Assembly: GCF_028389875.1 (NCBI RefSeq)
Contig: NC_084668.1
Coordinates: 33,090,993 to 33,154,992, forward strand
DNA: 64,000 nucleotides
Source of the DNA: Rhea pennata
Lineage: Eukaryota > Chordata > Aves > Rheiformes > Rheidae
Reading direction: 5' to 3'
Shown here: positions 22,718 through 35,555 of the stretch, in pieces
Position numbering within the stretch: the first letter of the stretch is position 1
How the letters are laid out: every line of letters begins with the position of its first letter
Program-made: the position numbers and the translations under genes
Notes under the pieces: model-generated
Databases searched by the model: none
What the model saw: only the letters and a program-made list of their open reading frames with translations
Told to the model about the DNA's origin: nothing

Positions 22718-25700
22718 CTCAAAATGATCAATATGCCTTCAAGAAGGCTGTCCTAAATCTTTTTGACAAATTATTAATAGAAGTCATTTGAGCAGTTGGA
22801 CTATTCTGAAAACTTATTTTTTACTGTTCAAAAGCTTGACTGCTGGGAATTCAGTGTGCAAAATACTAATTTTGCTTTGCACATTCTTAAGAATTTCTGA
22901 CAGAAGAGAAGCTTCATTCTTTTGAAGTGCAGTGGAAATAGCAACACAGCTACTCTGAACTCAGAGACTACGTTTGATCAGATGTAGGCAGAGGTACTTG
23001 AACTTGAATTTTTCTCCTATGATTGCAGACATTTAGGAAAGGTTGTGTCTTTATATGGCAAAAATGAACAGAGAAGCAAGGAGCTCTAAAAAGTTCAAAA
23101 AGGGGAGTGTATTTGAATAGAGTTTCTCAGGCACTGCGGGATAAAACCTGCCTTGCTTTCACTTAAATTGAAATAAAGGAGAAAGATTATGAACTAAGCC
23201 TAACATGGAGTATCAGTCAATAGTTAGATGTTACAGGAAATATTATCACTGTCACCTCCAGTAGGGTACAGTGGACTTGACTAAAGGTAGAATCACAGGA
23301 GATGATTCTGTCTTTGCTATAGAGATTCAGATGGTAACGACGCTTTGGCAGGGTAAATTAGACGCACGACAAAGACCTTCTGATCGTTGCTGGTTTCAGT
23401 AGGCTTATTTTAAAGGGAAAATTCTGAGCTCTGCTGATGACTCAGAGTTGTGTATTGCAATATGGTAGCTGAGGTCTCAGCAGATGCTTTGTCAAAGATC
23501 TGCCTCTTGGTTTAGTAGTAGGGTTTTTATTTTCAGAAGTCCCAAGATTTCATGATCTCTACTGAAACTACTACTAAAATGTTGAAAGATCTAATGGGAT
23601 GGTAAACAGCTCACTTACAGTGTTTGCTTTCCTGCCATACGGCCCCTAGCCAGGCAATTTTACCCACAGAAAAGTTTACTGCAGCTTTGTAAAATCTTCC
23701 CCTATCATTCACAGAGAGGAAGAACTGCCCTGTAGAGAAAGCACTGGATTGGTCCTCAGAGAGGCTAAGGGTGGGACTGAGACATTCGGAATGATTTTAG
23801 GAAAGTAATTGTGGTACACCCCATTAAAGTGCGACTGATACTTTCCTAGCCTGCCCAAGCAATTTCTGTTATGAGCCATTCCCGACAGTGACAGTATTGT
23901 ATGTTCAGTGTCCTACCACCACAGGATCCTGATCTTGTCTGGAGACCTTTTGCTCCAATTAAAGAACAGCTATAAAAATCAGAATGCAGGGTGTAAAAGT
24001 ACAAAACCAGTTCACATAAAACAAATTCCATAATCATATTACTCTGCAATACATTAGTTTGTTGGCAAAGGTTATTCAGCAATGTGTGAACAGACACTAT
24101 CTCTGGGTTTCAGGATCTTACTGCTTTTGAAGATTGTTCCTTGTCCTGTCTGTCTGATGGATGAGCATTTAGACAAGCCTCAAAACTGCCCCAGCAGTGC
24201 TGCTGAGCAAGTAGGATTATAGCAATGCAATGGGGAAAAAAGTCACTATTTTTTCCCCTGTACTGCCTCAGGAAAATAGATCAAATAGGTAACAACTTAG
24301 AGATAACACAGATGTGGACATGTCTCCCCTGGAACTGGAGGACTTGCATGTGTTTATGATCCAAACAGCTGTTTATACACGTCTGCTCCAACACTGAAGA
24401 GCATGTTATCCAGCGGAAGCAGTGGTTGACTCGAGCAGGCTGTCTGGCACCTGGCGCACTAGCTGCTATAGCAGCACTGGGCTGGGAGTGACAGGCTTAA
24501 TACTGTCACGAATCTGCTGAAGGATCTTGCTAGAGCCGAAATAAAACTGCAGTGGCTGAAGCTAGCAACTCTGCTTGCTGAGTGAAGGATCTTCCAGCTA
24601 TGTGCATCACTGTAGTTTCTGGAAAGATATCTGTGTTTCTTCTCCCAGAATAGTCATAAAAATGCTGCAGGGCAGCAGCTCCAACATAGCTCCAGTCCTA
24701 AAGGGAAAACTAGCCTAAACATGCAAAGTCTTTTTGTGTGCCTTTATGTCTGAAGCAGACACTGAAAATCTCACTTCTTTCTAGATGCCCCCGAGCCAAA
24801 GAGGCTGCCTGTTGGCTAGCTGGCCCCGAGTGCTCACAGGCAGATGTGGGCTATCTGTGGCAGCCTGTGCACCAGCTTGCTGAGGACTATTTCTGGGAAA
24901 CGCTGGGAAAGCCTTTGCAGGTTGCCTAGTTATTCATGCCTGTGGTGCCTTAATTTCTCCCGCTTTGTGATGCTTATGGATAGGACCCAACCCAACTTTC
25001 TGTAGTGCTGTTGCCCAGGGTGGATGGGTAAGCACACTTTTTGCTTCTTCTAGAAAGCAAACCAAACAAGTTGTACTATCTGAGCGTACCATTAGTAACT
25101 AAATATGCAAAAGAAGACCAAGGTGAATTCAGAGAAAATAATCTGAGTGGAGGCAAAGATGCCGCTTACTTTATACTTGCTCTCATCAAGACATTCTTCA
25201 TAAAAGAAAGTTGTATTTTGAGCATAAACTCTGCCTTGTCTTAGGACTAGAGAAACCTATCTTTGTTTTTTTGTTTGTTTTTCCTATTTGCAATGATTCC
25301 CAGCTACCCCTGCATGAAAGCTTTACTGGACAATGACTGAACCCTTTTGCCTTGCCTGCCAAGTAAAATGGATTGTCACAAGCAAAGCATGTCATGTACC
25401 ACATTTTACAGGCAAATTAGAAAAGAACTTGGATGCTTCACTTCCTCTGAACTTGCTGCCAGATCTCTTGGGCTAATGTATTCAAGCTATATTGCAAAAG
25501 ACTGCTCTGCAGTACCTCCATTATGAGCCTCACTGAACAAACGTTACTAAAGAGCAGGCCATGCTCAGAGCAGTAACCTGAGTTGTGTTATCCTGCATGT
25601 GCAAAGGTTGCAGTGGTTCTGTTTCCATGAAGGACCCTCCTAAGTTCAGTAGGGATATCTGGAGAGTAGATGATGCCCTGTGACCGGGTTTGTCAAGTCC

Positions 25701-26050
25701 TAGCACTGAAGTTAAATGCATTCTTTATACAGACATTTTATGGCCGCCAGAAATAGTTCAAATGCTGGTCATAACGTTCACCTTTCTTTTGTCTACTGGA
25801 CAAGTAGTTGAATCAAAGGCATGTTTTGGCCCCGATTACTCTACAATTTTATTTCTGTTTAGACCATTGAGTCAAAAAAATGTTTTTATGAGCCATCCGT
25901 ACATCAGATGTGTACACCTGGCTGCTTGGTGTCAATCACGAGTATATGTTTCCTGTGCTGCTTCAGGGTCTCAGCAGCTCAGTTCTTGCAGAGCGTGGGC
26001 CTTCATGGCCACGTGAAGCTATTAGGACTACTAGGTGCTGGTGGGAAGCA

Positions 26051-26095
26051 CAGGTACTCAGGCACTGAGGCTTAGAGAGCTAAAATATACTCTTG
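26051..26095 (-). repeat. MIR-like fragment, minus orientation
   Basis: CACTGAGGCTTAGAGAGCTA at 26063-26082 resembles the reverse-complement MIR core (AACTGAGGCTCAGAGAGGTTAA), followed by a TAAAATATAC remnant. It is a short match recalled from memory; the copy is old and truncated. Confidence 0.35.
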
Positions 26096-26919
26096 AAGCT
26101 GCTTTTCACCCCTCAGGGTAGACAAGGCCACATGTACCTGGCATCACTCTGCACTTTGCAAAGGGGGCATGTTGAGCCTGCCTCCCTGCTCAGTGCAGAG
26201 CTGATGACTTTGGATTTTGAGACAAGTGGAATTTGAGCATGAGGCTGGTCCTTCAACAGCATGATTTTTGCATAGCTGTATCTCAAACCTTTGTACAAGC
26301 TCTATGAAGGTAAAATTTCCTGATGAAAGTCTAACCACAGATCAGCAGAGGTAGTGAAAGGGAGTGGGTATGAAAGAAACTTCCTCTGTTCCAAACAGTC
26401 AGTTTTAACTATATGTTGTGAAATAAGGGGTCTCTAAGTATGCCAGTAAGCATTCTCAGAAGAATGGAACTAGGTGTGTGTTTTATCTTCAGTGAGATTA
26501 CCTTTTTTCACCTTTCTATCGAGTATGCAGCTGCTGCTTCATGAGGCAGATCTGAGGCAGTTGCCTGTGTCCCAAAATCTCATGGGACAAGGTGAAGTTA
26601 CATAACTGGCATGAGAGGATCAAATTCCCTTTACACTGGGCTCGCTCAATAGCAGTAGCGTCAGGGGAATACAGGCACAAAAGGTTTAAATAAATAGAGC
26701 AAGGGGAATGGACCTGACTGACATATGGAAGAGTTATAAAGAAGAGAATAGTTTTACCTGTGATTTAAGAATTTAAAGGCACGATGGCAGATTAGTGATA
26801 AAATCAGTTTTCTTCTGTACGTTACAAGCAGCTGATTGTTTTCACTGTCTTTTACCCCTTTCCTTTTGTTTCCTAATCCAGTGTTAGGTGTCTTGTGTGA
26901 AGTCTGGCAGTGTGTGTAG

Positions 26920-26985
26920 GGGCTGAGCCCATTCCCACTGAAACTGGTGTAGAGACTTCCATGGACTTGTCAACTTTGCAAATTT
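26920..26985 (+). repeat. Old sauropsid interspersed repeat fragment
   Basis: GGCTGAGCCCATTCCCACTG, then AAACTGGTG, then ACTTCCATGGACTTGTCAA follow the order of a common old reptile/bird repeat built from CCCACTGAAGTCAATGG and TCCATTGACTTCAATGG. It is strongly diverged and the family name is uncertain. Confidence 0.3.
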
Positions 26986-29732
26986 TGTATCAGGCAGATA
27001 CACTTCTACAGCTGCTACTTCTAAATTATTGAAGTCACTTATTGGAAAAGATAAGATCTGTTACGAAAAACCTCCTTAAAAATTCCTAACATCCTATGAC
27101 CACTAGCTTCTTAAATGCTAAAAGTGAAGGGAAGAATAGAGTGCTAAGAAACCATTTAAGAATGTCAAATATCATCCTTGTTATATTTGAAATGAAGCTG
27201 GAGCTCCTGCATTGCCTTTGCAGTTCTGCCATGTTTCCCCATCACGCTCGCAGCCTCTGTATAGGTAATATTATGTACATAAGCAGTAGACCTTCTCATG
27301 GGGATTTGCACAGCTCACCTTACTCCAGATCCTGATGGGGTGTAGCTCTTTAAGAAATCATGTTTGTATTTACCAGGCATTTAGAAGGTCTTTTATGTCT
27401 GGAAAACAAACAAACAAAAAAACCTATAGCTTTATCTTATATCATTATTCATTCACAAGAAAGCTCTGATTTCTTGTCTTCTCAGACACTTAAGAGTACA
27501 GAGCTAAATTTTTGTTGCTCAGATTCCCCCTTCCCTTCTCTCTTCCTTAAGCCTAATCAAAGCTAGAGATGAGATATCCTGCATAGAGTTAGGGCATACC
27601 CAAAGAGGAGGTCTGATGGGTGAACATAGTTGATGAACAGCCAGACTAAGCAGAATCTGTAGAATAATATCGTATGTGAAGGAACAGAGACTCTTCCACA
27701 AATGACTATTCGGCCCTAAAGAAGTTAGGGCAGGATTTGTGAGGAGCAAAATTGTCTCTTGGCAGTCAGTGCCCTGGGAGATCATTGGCATTGTTTGTTC
27801 TTCATCTCCCATTTCTGGTCTCCACAATGTCCAAGGTCCAGTCTTTTCATAGCCACATCCATGGTAGATATTGCCACCATGGCTTGGACATGACCATGAA
27901 GGGCACTTTCCCCTGACAGCTTCAGCTGACTTTGGAAGGGCCAGATACACTGGGAGGGCCCCTGGCCCCCTCTAACCTTGGTGATGACATGTTATTATAC
28001 ACTGACTCCTATTTCTTGAAGTCCCTTGCAAAAATAAGAAAATACCTGCTTTCATTAATTATAAATCTTACCTGTTAGACAGAAGAAGTTAGAAAAGGAT
28101 GGGAGGAGATGGAGAGTGTTGCTCATTTTCCATTTGTGACTGTGATGGCTGAGTATCATCAAGCTCTTCTGAGTCCTGCCTCTGCATGTGGTAATCAAAA
28201 ACAGGACCAGAAAGGGAGGGCAGCACTGCAGCCTAGGGAGCAGGCTGGGGAACTGCTCATTACAAACAGCCTGTGCCAATGCAGTGCTGTGGAAAAACTC
28301 TTTGGTCCCCTTCCTGCCTTTCAAGGGCTCCTTACTTTCCTTTCCTCCTCTCCGCATGCTCTCACAGCCTGCTGCTAGGAGGCCTTGTGCATCCTGCTTT
28401 GTGTTTGGCCTCTTTGCTCCTGGCTGTTGGCTCTTCCATCAGCTGTTTTCAAATAACCTTTTGTGGCAATTACTAAACATTAGATGTCTAATTTTAGAAA
28501 AGGAATGATCCCAGCTGCATTTTTAACTTGCACTGTAATACATATTTCATAAACAGAAGTTTTATTCTTAATCTTCCAAAAGTGATACAGTATTTAGAAA
28601 CGCAGCAATGTCCGGGCCTCTATTACCTGCTGTTTCTCGTTTCCGTGGAGAGAATTACAATTAAAATTACAGGACAAGGTCTTTAATCACAATCTGAAGG
28701 TTAATATCAAGAGTTTATGCTCTGATTTTCCCTCAAAGCTTAGCAGAAATACTTGATTCATGTGCAAGTTACAGTTTCTGTGCTATGCTAGCTATTGCCT
28801 TATTATTATTGGCTCCATAATAAAGAATCACATGGCTGGAGATAAAGTCAAGCTGTGGTATGGCTTTGTGTGGGGGAAGCCTTGATAGAAAGCCATGTTC
28901 AAATGTAAATGATGTAAATATTCTCTAAGTGGACTCTGAGAGACATTCTTGTTTTCTTTTTACCAGCCTGAGAGGACACACCTTAGGAGGGATTTACATG
29001 GGAACTGGTTCTCAGTCCAAAAACTACTTGCATGCTCCTGAATGAAAGGAAACTGGAATTTGGCCAAGGGGTGAGAGCAGCAGGAATGCAACTGTACGGT
29101 GTGCCAGGCTAGTGGGGTGAGACCAGGAGAGCTCAGCTCTGCAAGGCTTTTGGCTCAGCCAGGTAAGTATTTGCTGTTGGCAGGCCCACAGCAAATATCT
29201 CTGCGCTATGGGGAGCACAGCTCAGGGAGCCACAAGCTGGGGCCAAGCTGATGAGAAGCCCATTTTATTATGGCATGGAGTCTTGAGTCTTTGACCAGCT
29301 GAACACATTCAACTCCTCATAGTAAGCATAAATATAAGCACCCTACAGGACTGGCCAATGACTCACTTGTGTCTTCTCTTGAGATCTTCTATCAAAACAG
29401 AAGACTAGAGACTATTCACTTTACCTTCCTCAAAGAAACTTGATCCTGTGCATCTTTGTTCTGTTCATTTGGAAGTGTGATGTTCAAAAGGGATTGGCAC
29501 TCTCTCTAGGCATATCTGTGATACAGCATTTCTGAAACTACTTTCAATACATATATTAAAATCAAGAAGCACAATATCAACATTTTATCTTATCCTGCTC
29601 AAGAAGAACAGCTTTTTCTCCTTACACCCACCACCCAACAACAGATTGAGAAACATACAGATATACACACACTTATACTCCAGTGCTTTTATCTTTCTGT
29701 AACAATAAAAATGCATGTTTTTCTGTGAACTA

Positions 29733-29769
29733 AAACAGCTGTTTAATTACTAAAACTGTTTTAGTAATT
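29733..29769. repeat. Two abutting perfect palindromes
   Basis: AAACAGCTGTTT (29733-29744) is a perfect 12-base palindrome containing a CAGCTG E-box. Directly abutting it, 29745-29769 is a perfect odd palindrome: 12-base arms beginning AATTACTAAAAC, centred on a single T at 29757. A T8 run follows. It could form a cruciform in DNA or a hairpin in RNA. Confidence 0.85.
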
Positions 29770-30164
29770 TTTTTTAACTCTACCCACCCACTTCATCATA
29801 GATTAAAAAAGTATTAAAGCCCCTGTCACGGGTCTCTTTGGCCCTGGTCTGACATTTTATTATATATTTCACTGCTAAACACATTATAGAAGAACAGGGA
29901 ACCAGGCTGTAGCTCAAATAAGCCTGACAATGATTAGGCAAATGGTGCTTTTGACCAATATTACCCACCGTACTAATACTTGTTGGTTATGCCTGCAGGA
30001 CACGATGAAGATATCTGGTCTAGCTCTCAGGAAAGCAACTCACGCAAGCTGTAACATGGAACTGATCTCCAGGTGACTGACCTGCTTTGAACATCTTAAC
30101 TAGTTCGTTGGGAGCTAATTTGACCCCCTCTCCATAGCATTGCCCTGTCTCTGAAGGCATGTTA

Positions 30165-30329
30165 TATTTCTTTCTGCTTCCCATTTGTCTCTATCCATTT
30201 CTTGTCTATTATCTTGCACTGAGATTGGAAGCATTTTCAGGTAGGAATGATATTTGGCTCTGCATATGCCTCAGTGAACGCAAAGGGATCCTAGATGCAG
30301 AGATGCTGCTGTGATAACCATAAATATTC
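30165..30329 (+). mobile_element. 3' tail of an ancient CR1-type LINE (or a SINE sharing it)
   Basis: The segment follows, in order, the 3' end shared by many reptile and bird CR1-type LINEs and the SINEs that borrow it: TGCACTGAGATTGGAAGC (consensus GATTGTAAGCTCTTTGGGGC), a diverged middle, a CTCAGTG...GCAAAGGG block (consensus CCTAGCACAATGGGG), GATCCTAGATGCAG (consensus GGCTCCTAGGTGCTAC) and GTGATAACCATAAATA (consensus GTAATACAAATAA). The plus strand is the element's sense strand with the tail at the right. It is truncated and old; no reverse-transcriptase frame lies upstream. The consensus is recalled, not searched. Confidence 0.6.
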
Positions 30330-33300
30330 TCATTAGAAGCCATGGTGGAACTGAAGGTTTAAAATTTGTTTGGTGAGGTATGATTATCTTGCCAAAATCT
30401 GTGATAGCTTTCACATGTGCTATTGACTTTCTTCTAGGGTCTGTGTGACCACAAGTGCTAAAGAGGAGCCCTATCTGCAGCAGAACTGCTGACTTCATTA
30501 TTTGAAACCTGCCACCAGAGGCTGTCTTGTAGGGACTCCAAGAAAGTGCATTGCCCCTGTCTTCATACGTGAACTCGTGATGGCAAGGTATGGTGCAAGC
30601 ATGGTTTTGGTACTGGGCATGCATCTGGTAACGAATCCTCACTTTTACCTGACTTAACGAAGAGGGCACAGTGGATTTCGTATCAACCAGAACTTGATAA
30701 ACCTTGCTAGTATTTTTCTTTGTTGGTGCCTCTTAATAGCAATGTGCAGTGCTGGCATAACACAATGAAGATTTACCTCCTTTGTACAGGAGTTTCTGCT
30801 CCCCATCAGTTATAAGTTTTAGAGCCAACACCAAGCAGAAAATACCACTTCCACATTCAGTGAAGGGAAAAGACTTCAGAAGTATTGAAAACCACACTGC
30901 AGTTGCTATTTCATATGACTGATGCTGGCACAGTATTGATAACTGGTAATGAAACTTAAAGAGAAGAATGTAGTATAATACTTCAGTCAGATGTCTAGAT
31001 TTTCCTTGGAAATATTATCAGTCATAAACTACTGCTAGAGATGCAACAGCACTGACTTCATCAAGACAGGCACTGACTGAGTAGGGACTGCAAGAGGATT
31101 TATACTAAAGACAGATGCATAACCTGCACTCTAGATAAAAATCACGCTCCAAATGCTTTCACTGGGAAAAAGCTTTATGGGAGTGGGCAGTGTCACTGGT
31201 CTTCCTTTATTCTAGAGCAAAACTGAGCAGAAGGAAAATAACAAGCGACCTAGTTAGCTATTGTATTACTGAAGAGGTACTAGTCCAAATTTTGGTACAC
31301 ACTAATGCTACTTCAGTGCATCCTGGTGAAGACAGAGTCAATGAACAGAAGGTAATCTAGAATTATATGGATTTATTCTTTTTCCTGTCTTCTGGAAGAC
31401 AGCAGGTACAGAGTCCTTTGTAGCCTTGGAGTGGATACGTCAGAATATCTGGATGTTTTAAAACTATTATTGAGGCTACTGCTCTTGTATGGCTGTACTC
31501 TCTAGGAGCCCTGTTTATGGATAAGGAATTTAGCTGCTAAGTGGCAAGCAATATAAAACTCCAAATACTTAATCTACATCCTTGCACATCAGTTTTCATT
31601 CTGTTATGTTTCTGTTCTTAGAAAACACATAAACATGCACATAAATCCGTCCCTTTTTAAGACCTCACCAGAGTGTTTGAATTCTGCTGTCAGTCGTATA
31701 GCTAGGTCCTTTCCTGATCTGACAGGCTCTGCTAAAGCCAGGCCCTCCTGCTTCACTGAGAACCAGAGGGGACAAATGAATAGAAATTAGATACCTAAAA
31801 TGCATTGTGGGTGGAAAGTGTGGGAAGTGCGGGTGTCCAGTGGCCCTGAATGTGGACTGACATTCTGGAAACGGAGAAACTCACAGCTGCAGACACTGGC
31901 TATGATTCATTTGCATGTAGTGAAGCACCCATAAATCTCTGTGGCCGAACAGAGGCAACGAACCTTGTGTGTGTTACCCATGTAGTTAAATGACTGAGCT
32001 GGGACTGTCACAATCAAATTTCGGCCATACCTGACAGTGGAGAGCAAGGACAGTGCTTCATGCTGCTGCAGCCTGCTTGCCCTCTGCTGTGCACCACACA
32101 ATGCTGAGGAGCAGGCATGGGGTCTAAATGCTAATGAAGCCCGTGGATTAAATTCATCTCAGTGGAACAGGAGCCTGGAGTGAGGTAAAAGATTTAAGGC
32201 TTTACTGTGGAAGGCAAAATCATCACTAAAACAAGGAAATTCGTACACTTCTAGTAGGCATTAGCTTTGTACAAGATGTGAGCCTTTCTGATATCCTGTT
32301 ACACTTCTGCAGGAGGGGAGGGGTTGAATGAAGAAGGAACTCTATAGGAAGGCCATTTTCCTCTGCTATCCTTGTTTAATTTTAGAGTGATTTACAAGTA
32401 GATCCCTTCCTATTAGAATCTAGGGCACAACTTTTTGCATTAGAATGCTGTAAGCAGTGCCTTGTTGCCTCTTGCCTGGTCACATCACTCCTGTTCTGGT
32501 TCAGGGGAAGCCAAGACCCTGCTATTATTTACTGTTTACATTGTCTGTACGTCCTGCATTTTTGTTACCAGTAATAACTATCAAACTTTTATTTCTAAGG
32601 TGTTTAGAGAGTCTAATCACAATGTATTTCACTGAGTCATATGCCACAACCTCTGTTCTTGCCAGAGCCTCTTGTTCTTTTTTCTGGTTAAGGGAATCAC
32701 CAATTAGAGTAATTTTTAAAAGTATTAAAGAAACAGGAGGCACTGAATGATTCAGTGTGCAATACAGGAGACTCGTAGCATTATCTGGTATGATAGAAAC
32801 TGTTTAAAGACTGTTTGACAAACAGACCGAAGAGCTAAACTGAACTGACCTTTCCATTCCAAATGACCTAGAGTTGCATCTGAGCTGTCACAGCTGAGGG
32901 CATGCGATAACAAAGCCCAGTTAATATCTAGGTTTAATGATATTTGCTGTGCTTTGAAAATTACTCATGTTCTGGAGCACTTTTATGTTGCTGAAAATGG
33001 AGGAAGGGGCTACAATCAGCAGAAATCCTATATTCATAGATTGTTTCTATATGCTGGTTAGGCACATGCAACATTCATTGGATGCCAGCAAGTGGTGAAC
33101 ATCTAACCTCTATCTATGCCTAAGAAAACAAGACTTTCTGTAGCAACAAACTTTCAACAATGTAGAGAATGTAATTTGCAGCTTGCCAGGTCACAAGCTA
33201 TGACTGTTTTTCATTCCTTCTAGCTGGAGGTGTAAGTCTGAGTTCTGACAAGAGTGATGATTTTTGGTATCCTTTGGGTACCAAAGCTGAATATTCCAAT

Positions 33301-33462
33301 TTTGGGGAGGAAAAAAAAAAAAAAAAACAAAAAAAAAAAAAAAACTTTTATCTTGTATACTTGTATCTTTTTATTACTTATTATTTTTATCTTATATTTT
33401 TATTTTTCTTCTGTCTGCACTCACTTATGGATTGTATTTATGTTATTGGCTCCTTTTTTTAG
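30330..33462. other. Noncoding stretch
   Basis: No gene or recognisable mobile element. Short frames only. It ends in an A-rich tract (33311-33344, A17-C-A16) just upstream of a T-rich stretch that could act as the pyrimidine tract of the 33463 candidate acceptor. Confidence 0.55.
33311..33344. repeat. Interrupted poly-A tract
   Basis: A runs of about 17 and 16 bases separated by a single C. Confidence 0.9.
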
Positions 33463-33586
33463 GCTGCAGACCATTGCAGCATCCATGCTGAGCTCTTTAT
33501 GGCTTGATCTAGAATCAGAACAAATAGACAAAATCTTACCAGAAAACTTTGCTGTGATTTACAGTGCCTATAGTATCTTATCGTAG
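33463..33586 (+). CDS. Possible terminal exon, weak
   Basis: Product not recognised. The acceptor is GGCTCCTTTTTTTAG ending at 33462. One base then 40 codons (starting LQTIAASMLSSLWLDLESEQ) read to TAG at 33584-33586. The peptide looks helical and globular, with an acidic middle (DLESEQIDKILPENF). A weak donor-like CTTATC|GTAGGG coincides with the stop. There is no family match by eye. It is kept because amino-acid composition is protein-like and the acceptor is good. Confidence 0.2.
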
Positions 33587-34272
33587 GGAATTTGCAATGA
33601 ATGTAATAGCATTCCTGTGACTAGCATGATTTAAGGACAGAGGCAAGATTTGTAGGAAGAGGTAATTAAAAAAAAGAGAGAGAGAATTGCATAGTCTTGG
33701 CAAAAAGAAAACATACAGACTCTCAAGTATACAAGAAGGCTGGAAAACATCTTTCTTCCTGATTATGTCAGCTAGCTTAATAAAAGGCATAATGTCTCTA
33801 ACAGCCCTGCCTTGGGTGTAATAACTGGAATTTCACAGAACAAGATCTGTGTTCCACTAGGATGTCTCAGAATATCCTTTCTTGCATTTCTTTCCCATTC
33901 CTTTGTTTAAATGCAGCATCCCTGGAAAGGGAGAAGTCTGACCTTCATTTACAAACCAATCATTGCTGAAGTATCTGGAGCAAAAATTCATAAGAAATTT
34001 TAAGTCACAGTAAGTATTTTGGAGACTATTCAAATGGCAAATCCAAAACAGTCTCTCTTGCCAGCTGTGCGTTATTCTGATCTGTCTCTGCTGTGACCCA
34101 ATCAGTTATGTCTGTAAGCGTAAGGAAATATCAGGGAGTGGCAGACTCTTACAGTATAAAGACCAGCTAACCTCTTTGTTCTCAGTGTGTGTCAGCCAGG
34201 ATCAGCACAGTATTAACAAATCTTTTTGTTATCTTTATTTTTATCTTCCATTTAGAGGGTCTTTCTTAAGCT

Positions 34273-34274
<2 letters not shown>

Positions 34275-34314
<40 letters not shown>
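34275..34314. repeat. Pure poly-T tract (40 nt)
   Basis: Forty uninterrupted T between CTTAAGCTTC and AGTTTTGCAG. It is the longest homopolymer in the window. Confidence 0.95.
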
Positions 34315-34316
<2 letters not shown>

Positions 34317-34977
34317 TTTTGCAGTAATGTGAGGCTAATTCTATAATAAGTCAAAATGTTGACAAGTGTATGCTTTCTCTGTAGGTTTAGAGTTTGTGGG
34401 TGAATAGCATATCTCTGTGCCACATTTAGCTTCTCACTTTACTGGAACACACTGTTCCAGCATGTCAATTATTTTCTCCTAGACCTCACCTTTCTGCCCA
34501 TGTGAAATGCAAGCTGTTCTTGCTCCTGTCTAACTAACTAATTCTTTTCCCTGCACTGTATTCCTTCTACTATCATGTCTTTGCTACACTGCCATGATCG
34601 TTCCAGCAGCAAAGAGCTTTCTGGAGCCAACTGCTGGGTAACTATGGTGTGATAGTGGACTGAGGTTTCTGGAAACCCAGGGACAAGATGGTGATGACTC
34701 CCAGGTAACTGGCAGGTGTTAGACCTACACTTTTTGTTTTAATGACAAACTGTGGTAGGTCCCAGCATCCCTGTTTTCTTGTTGCCATGGATATATGTTG
34801 TGATCCTAAGTGGAAGAGGACAAGAAGGCATGTACCATGGTGCAGTCTATGTGTTTAGAGGATGTCAGATAAGACTGTCATAACCATCTAAACCCAAGCT
34901 AGGCAATCTGAAGTTTAGACTCATCTCCTAAATAGATGGAAAGAACATGAACAAGCTACGAAGGTTGGCTTTCTGAA

Positions 34978-35025
34978 CATGATTCATGAGTATCAGCCTG
35001 CAGTTTACTGAGTTCATGAATCATG
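34978..35025. repeat. Stem-loop: 12-base perfect inverted repeat, 24-base loop
   Basis: CATGATTCATGA at 34978-34989 is the exact reverse complement of TCATGAATCATG at 35014-35025, with a 24-base loop. No T run follows and no mobile-element body lies between or around the arms. Confidence 0.9.
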
Positions 35026-35524
35026 AGCTGGTGGACCAGGTTGTGTTGCTGAACAGCATTGTGCAAAACTACTTCCACAGCAATTCTGTGCTTCAATCAG
35101 AAACCCAACCAAATAGTTTGAACCACGCCTAGTATGTGCTGCTACTGAAAAACAGAGCACAGGCATGTAAAATAAAGCACCACTGAATAGGTCTGGATGT
35201 CCTCTCTCCCTGCTTATGAATCTGCTCAGAGGGACAGAGCATTTTTCCTTGGAGAGGAACCATTTTGCCAAGCTATTTTGGCAAAACAAGAAAAGTGCAT
35301 GTGCATTCCCCAATTCATCTCCAGATTAAATACTGATATGGGAAGTAGATTTGAACTAAAAAAATGCTTGGGAATTTAATTTTTAACCTAGGAAAAGGCA
35401 CCTAGCTGAGGGAGAACTTCAAATTCTTTTTCAATGCCTGAATCCATGTTCAGAGATGTATAGGTCTAACTCTTCGAAGATGTCTTATTCTAAGAATATG
35501 GAATGTAAGTGTGCTTACAAAAGA

Positions 35525-35555
35525 GCATGCACTGAAAAATGCTAGTAGTGCATGC
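35525..35555. repeat. Hairpin with nine-base arms
   Basis: GCATGCACT (35525-35533) pairs with AGTGCATGC (35547-35555) around a 13-base loop. Confidence 0.8.

Larger units (their letters stand above)
22718..30164. other. Noncoding stretch with faint old repeats
   Basis: No gene recognised. It holds a MIR-like fragment in minus orientation (26051-26095), an old sauropsid repeat fragment (26920-26985) and two abutting palindromes (29733-29769). Reading frames up to 143 codons on the minus strand (27519-27950) have no family resemblance. Confidence 0.5.

Noticed and set aside
28055..28085. Minus-strand donor-like CTAACAG|GTAAGAT near 28073
   Set aside because: The same bases also look like an acceptor, the upstream frame has no bias or motif, and no partner site was found.
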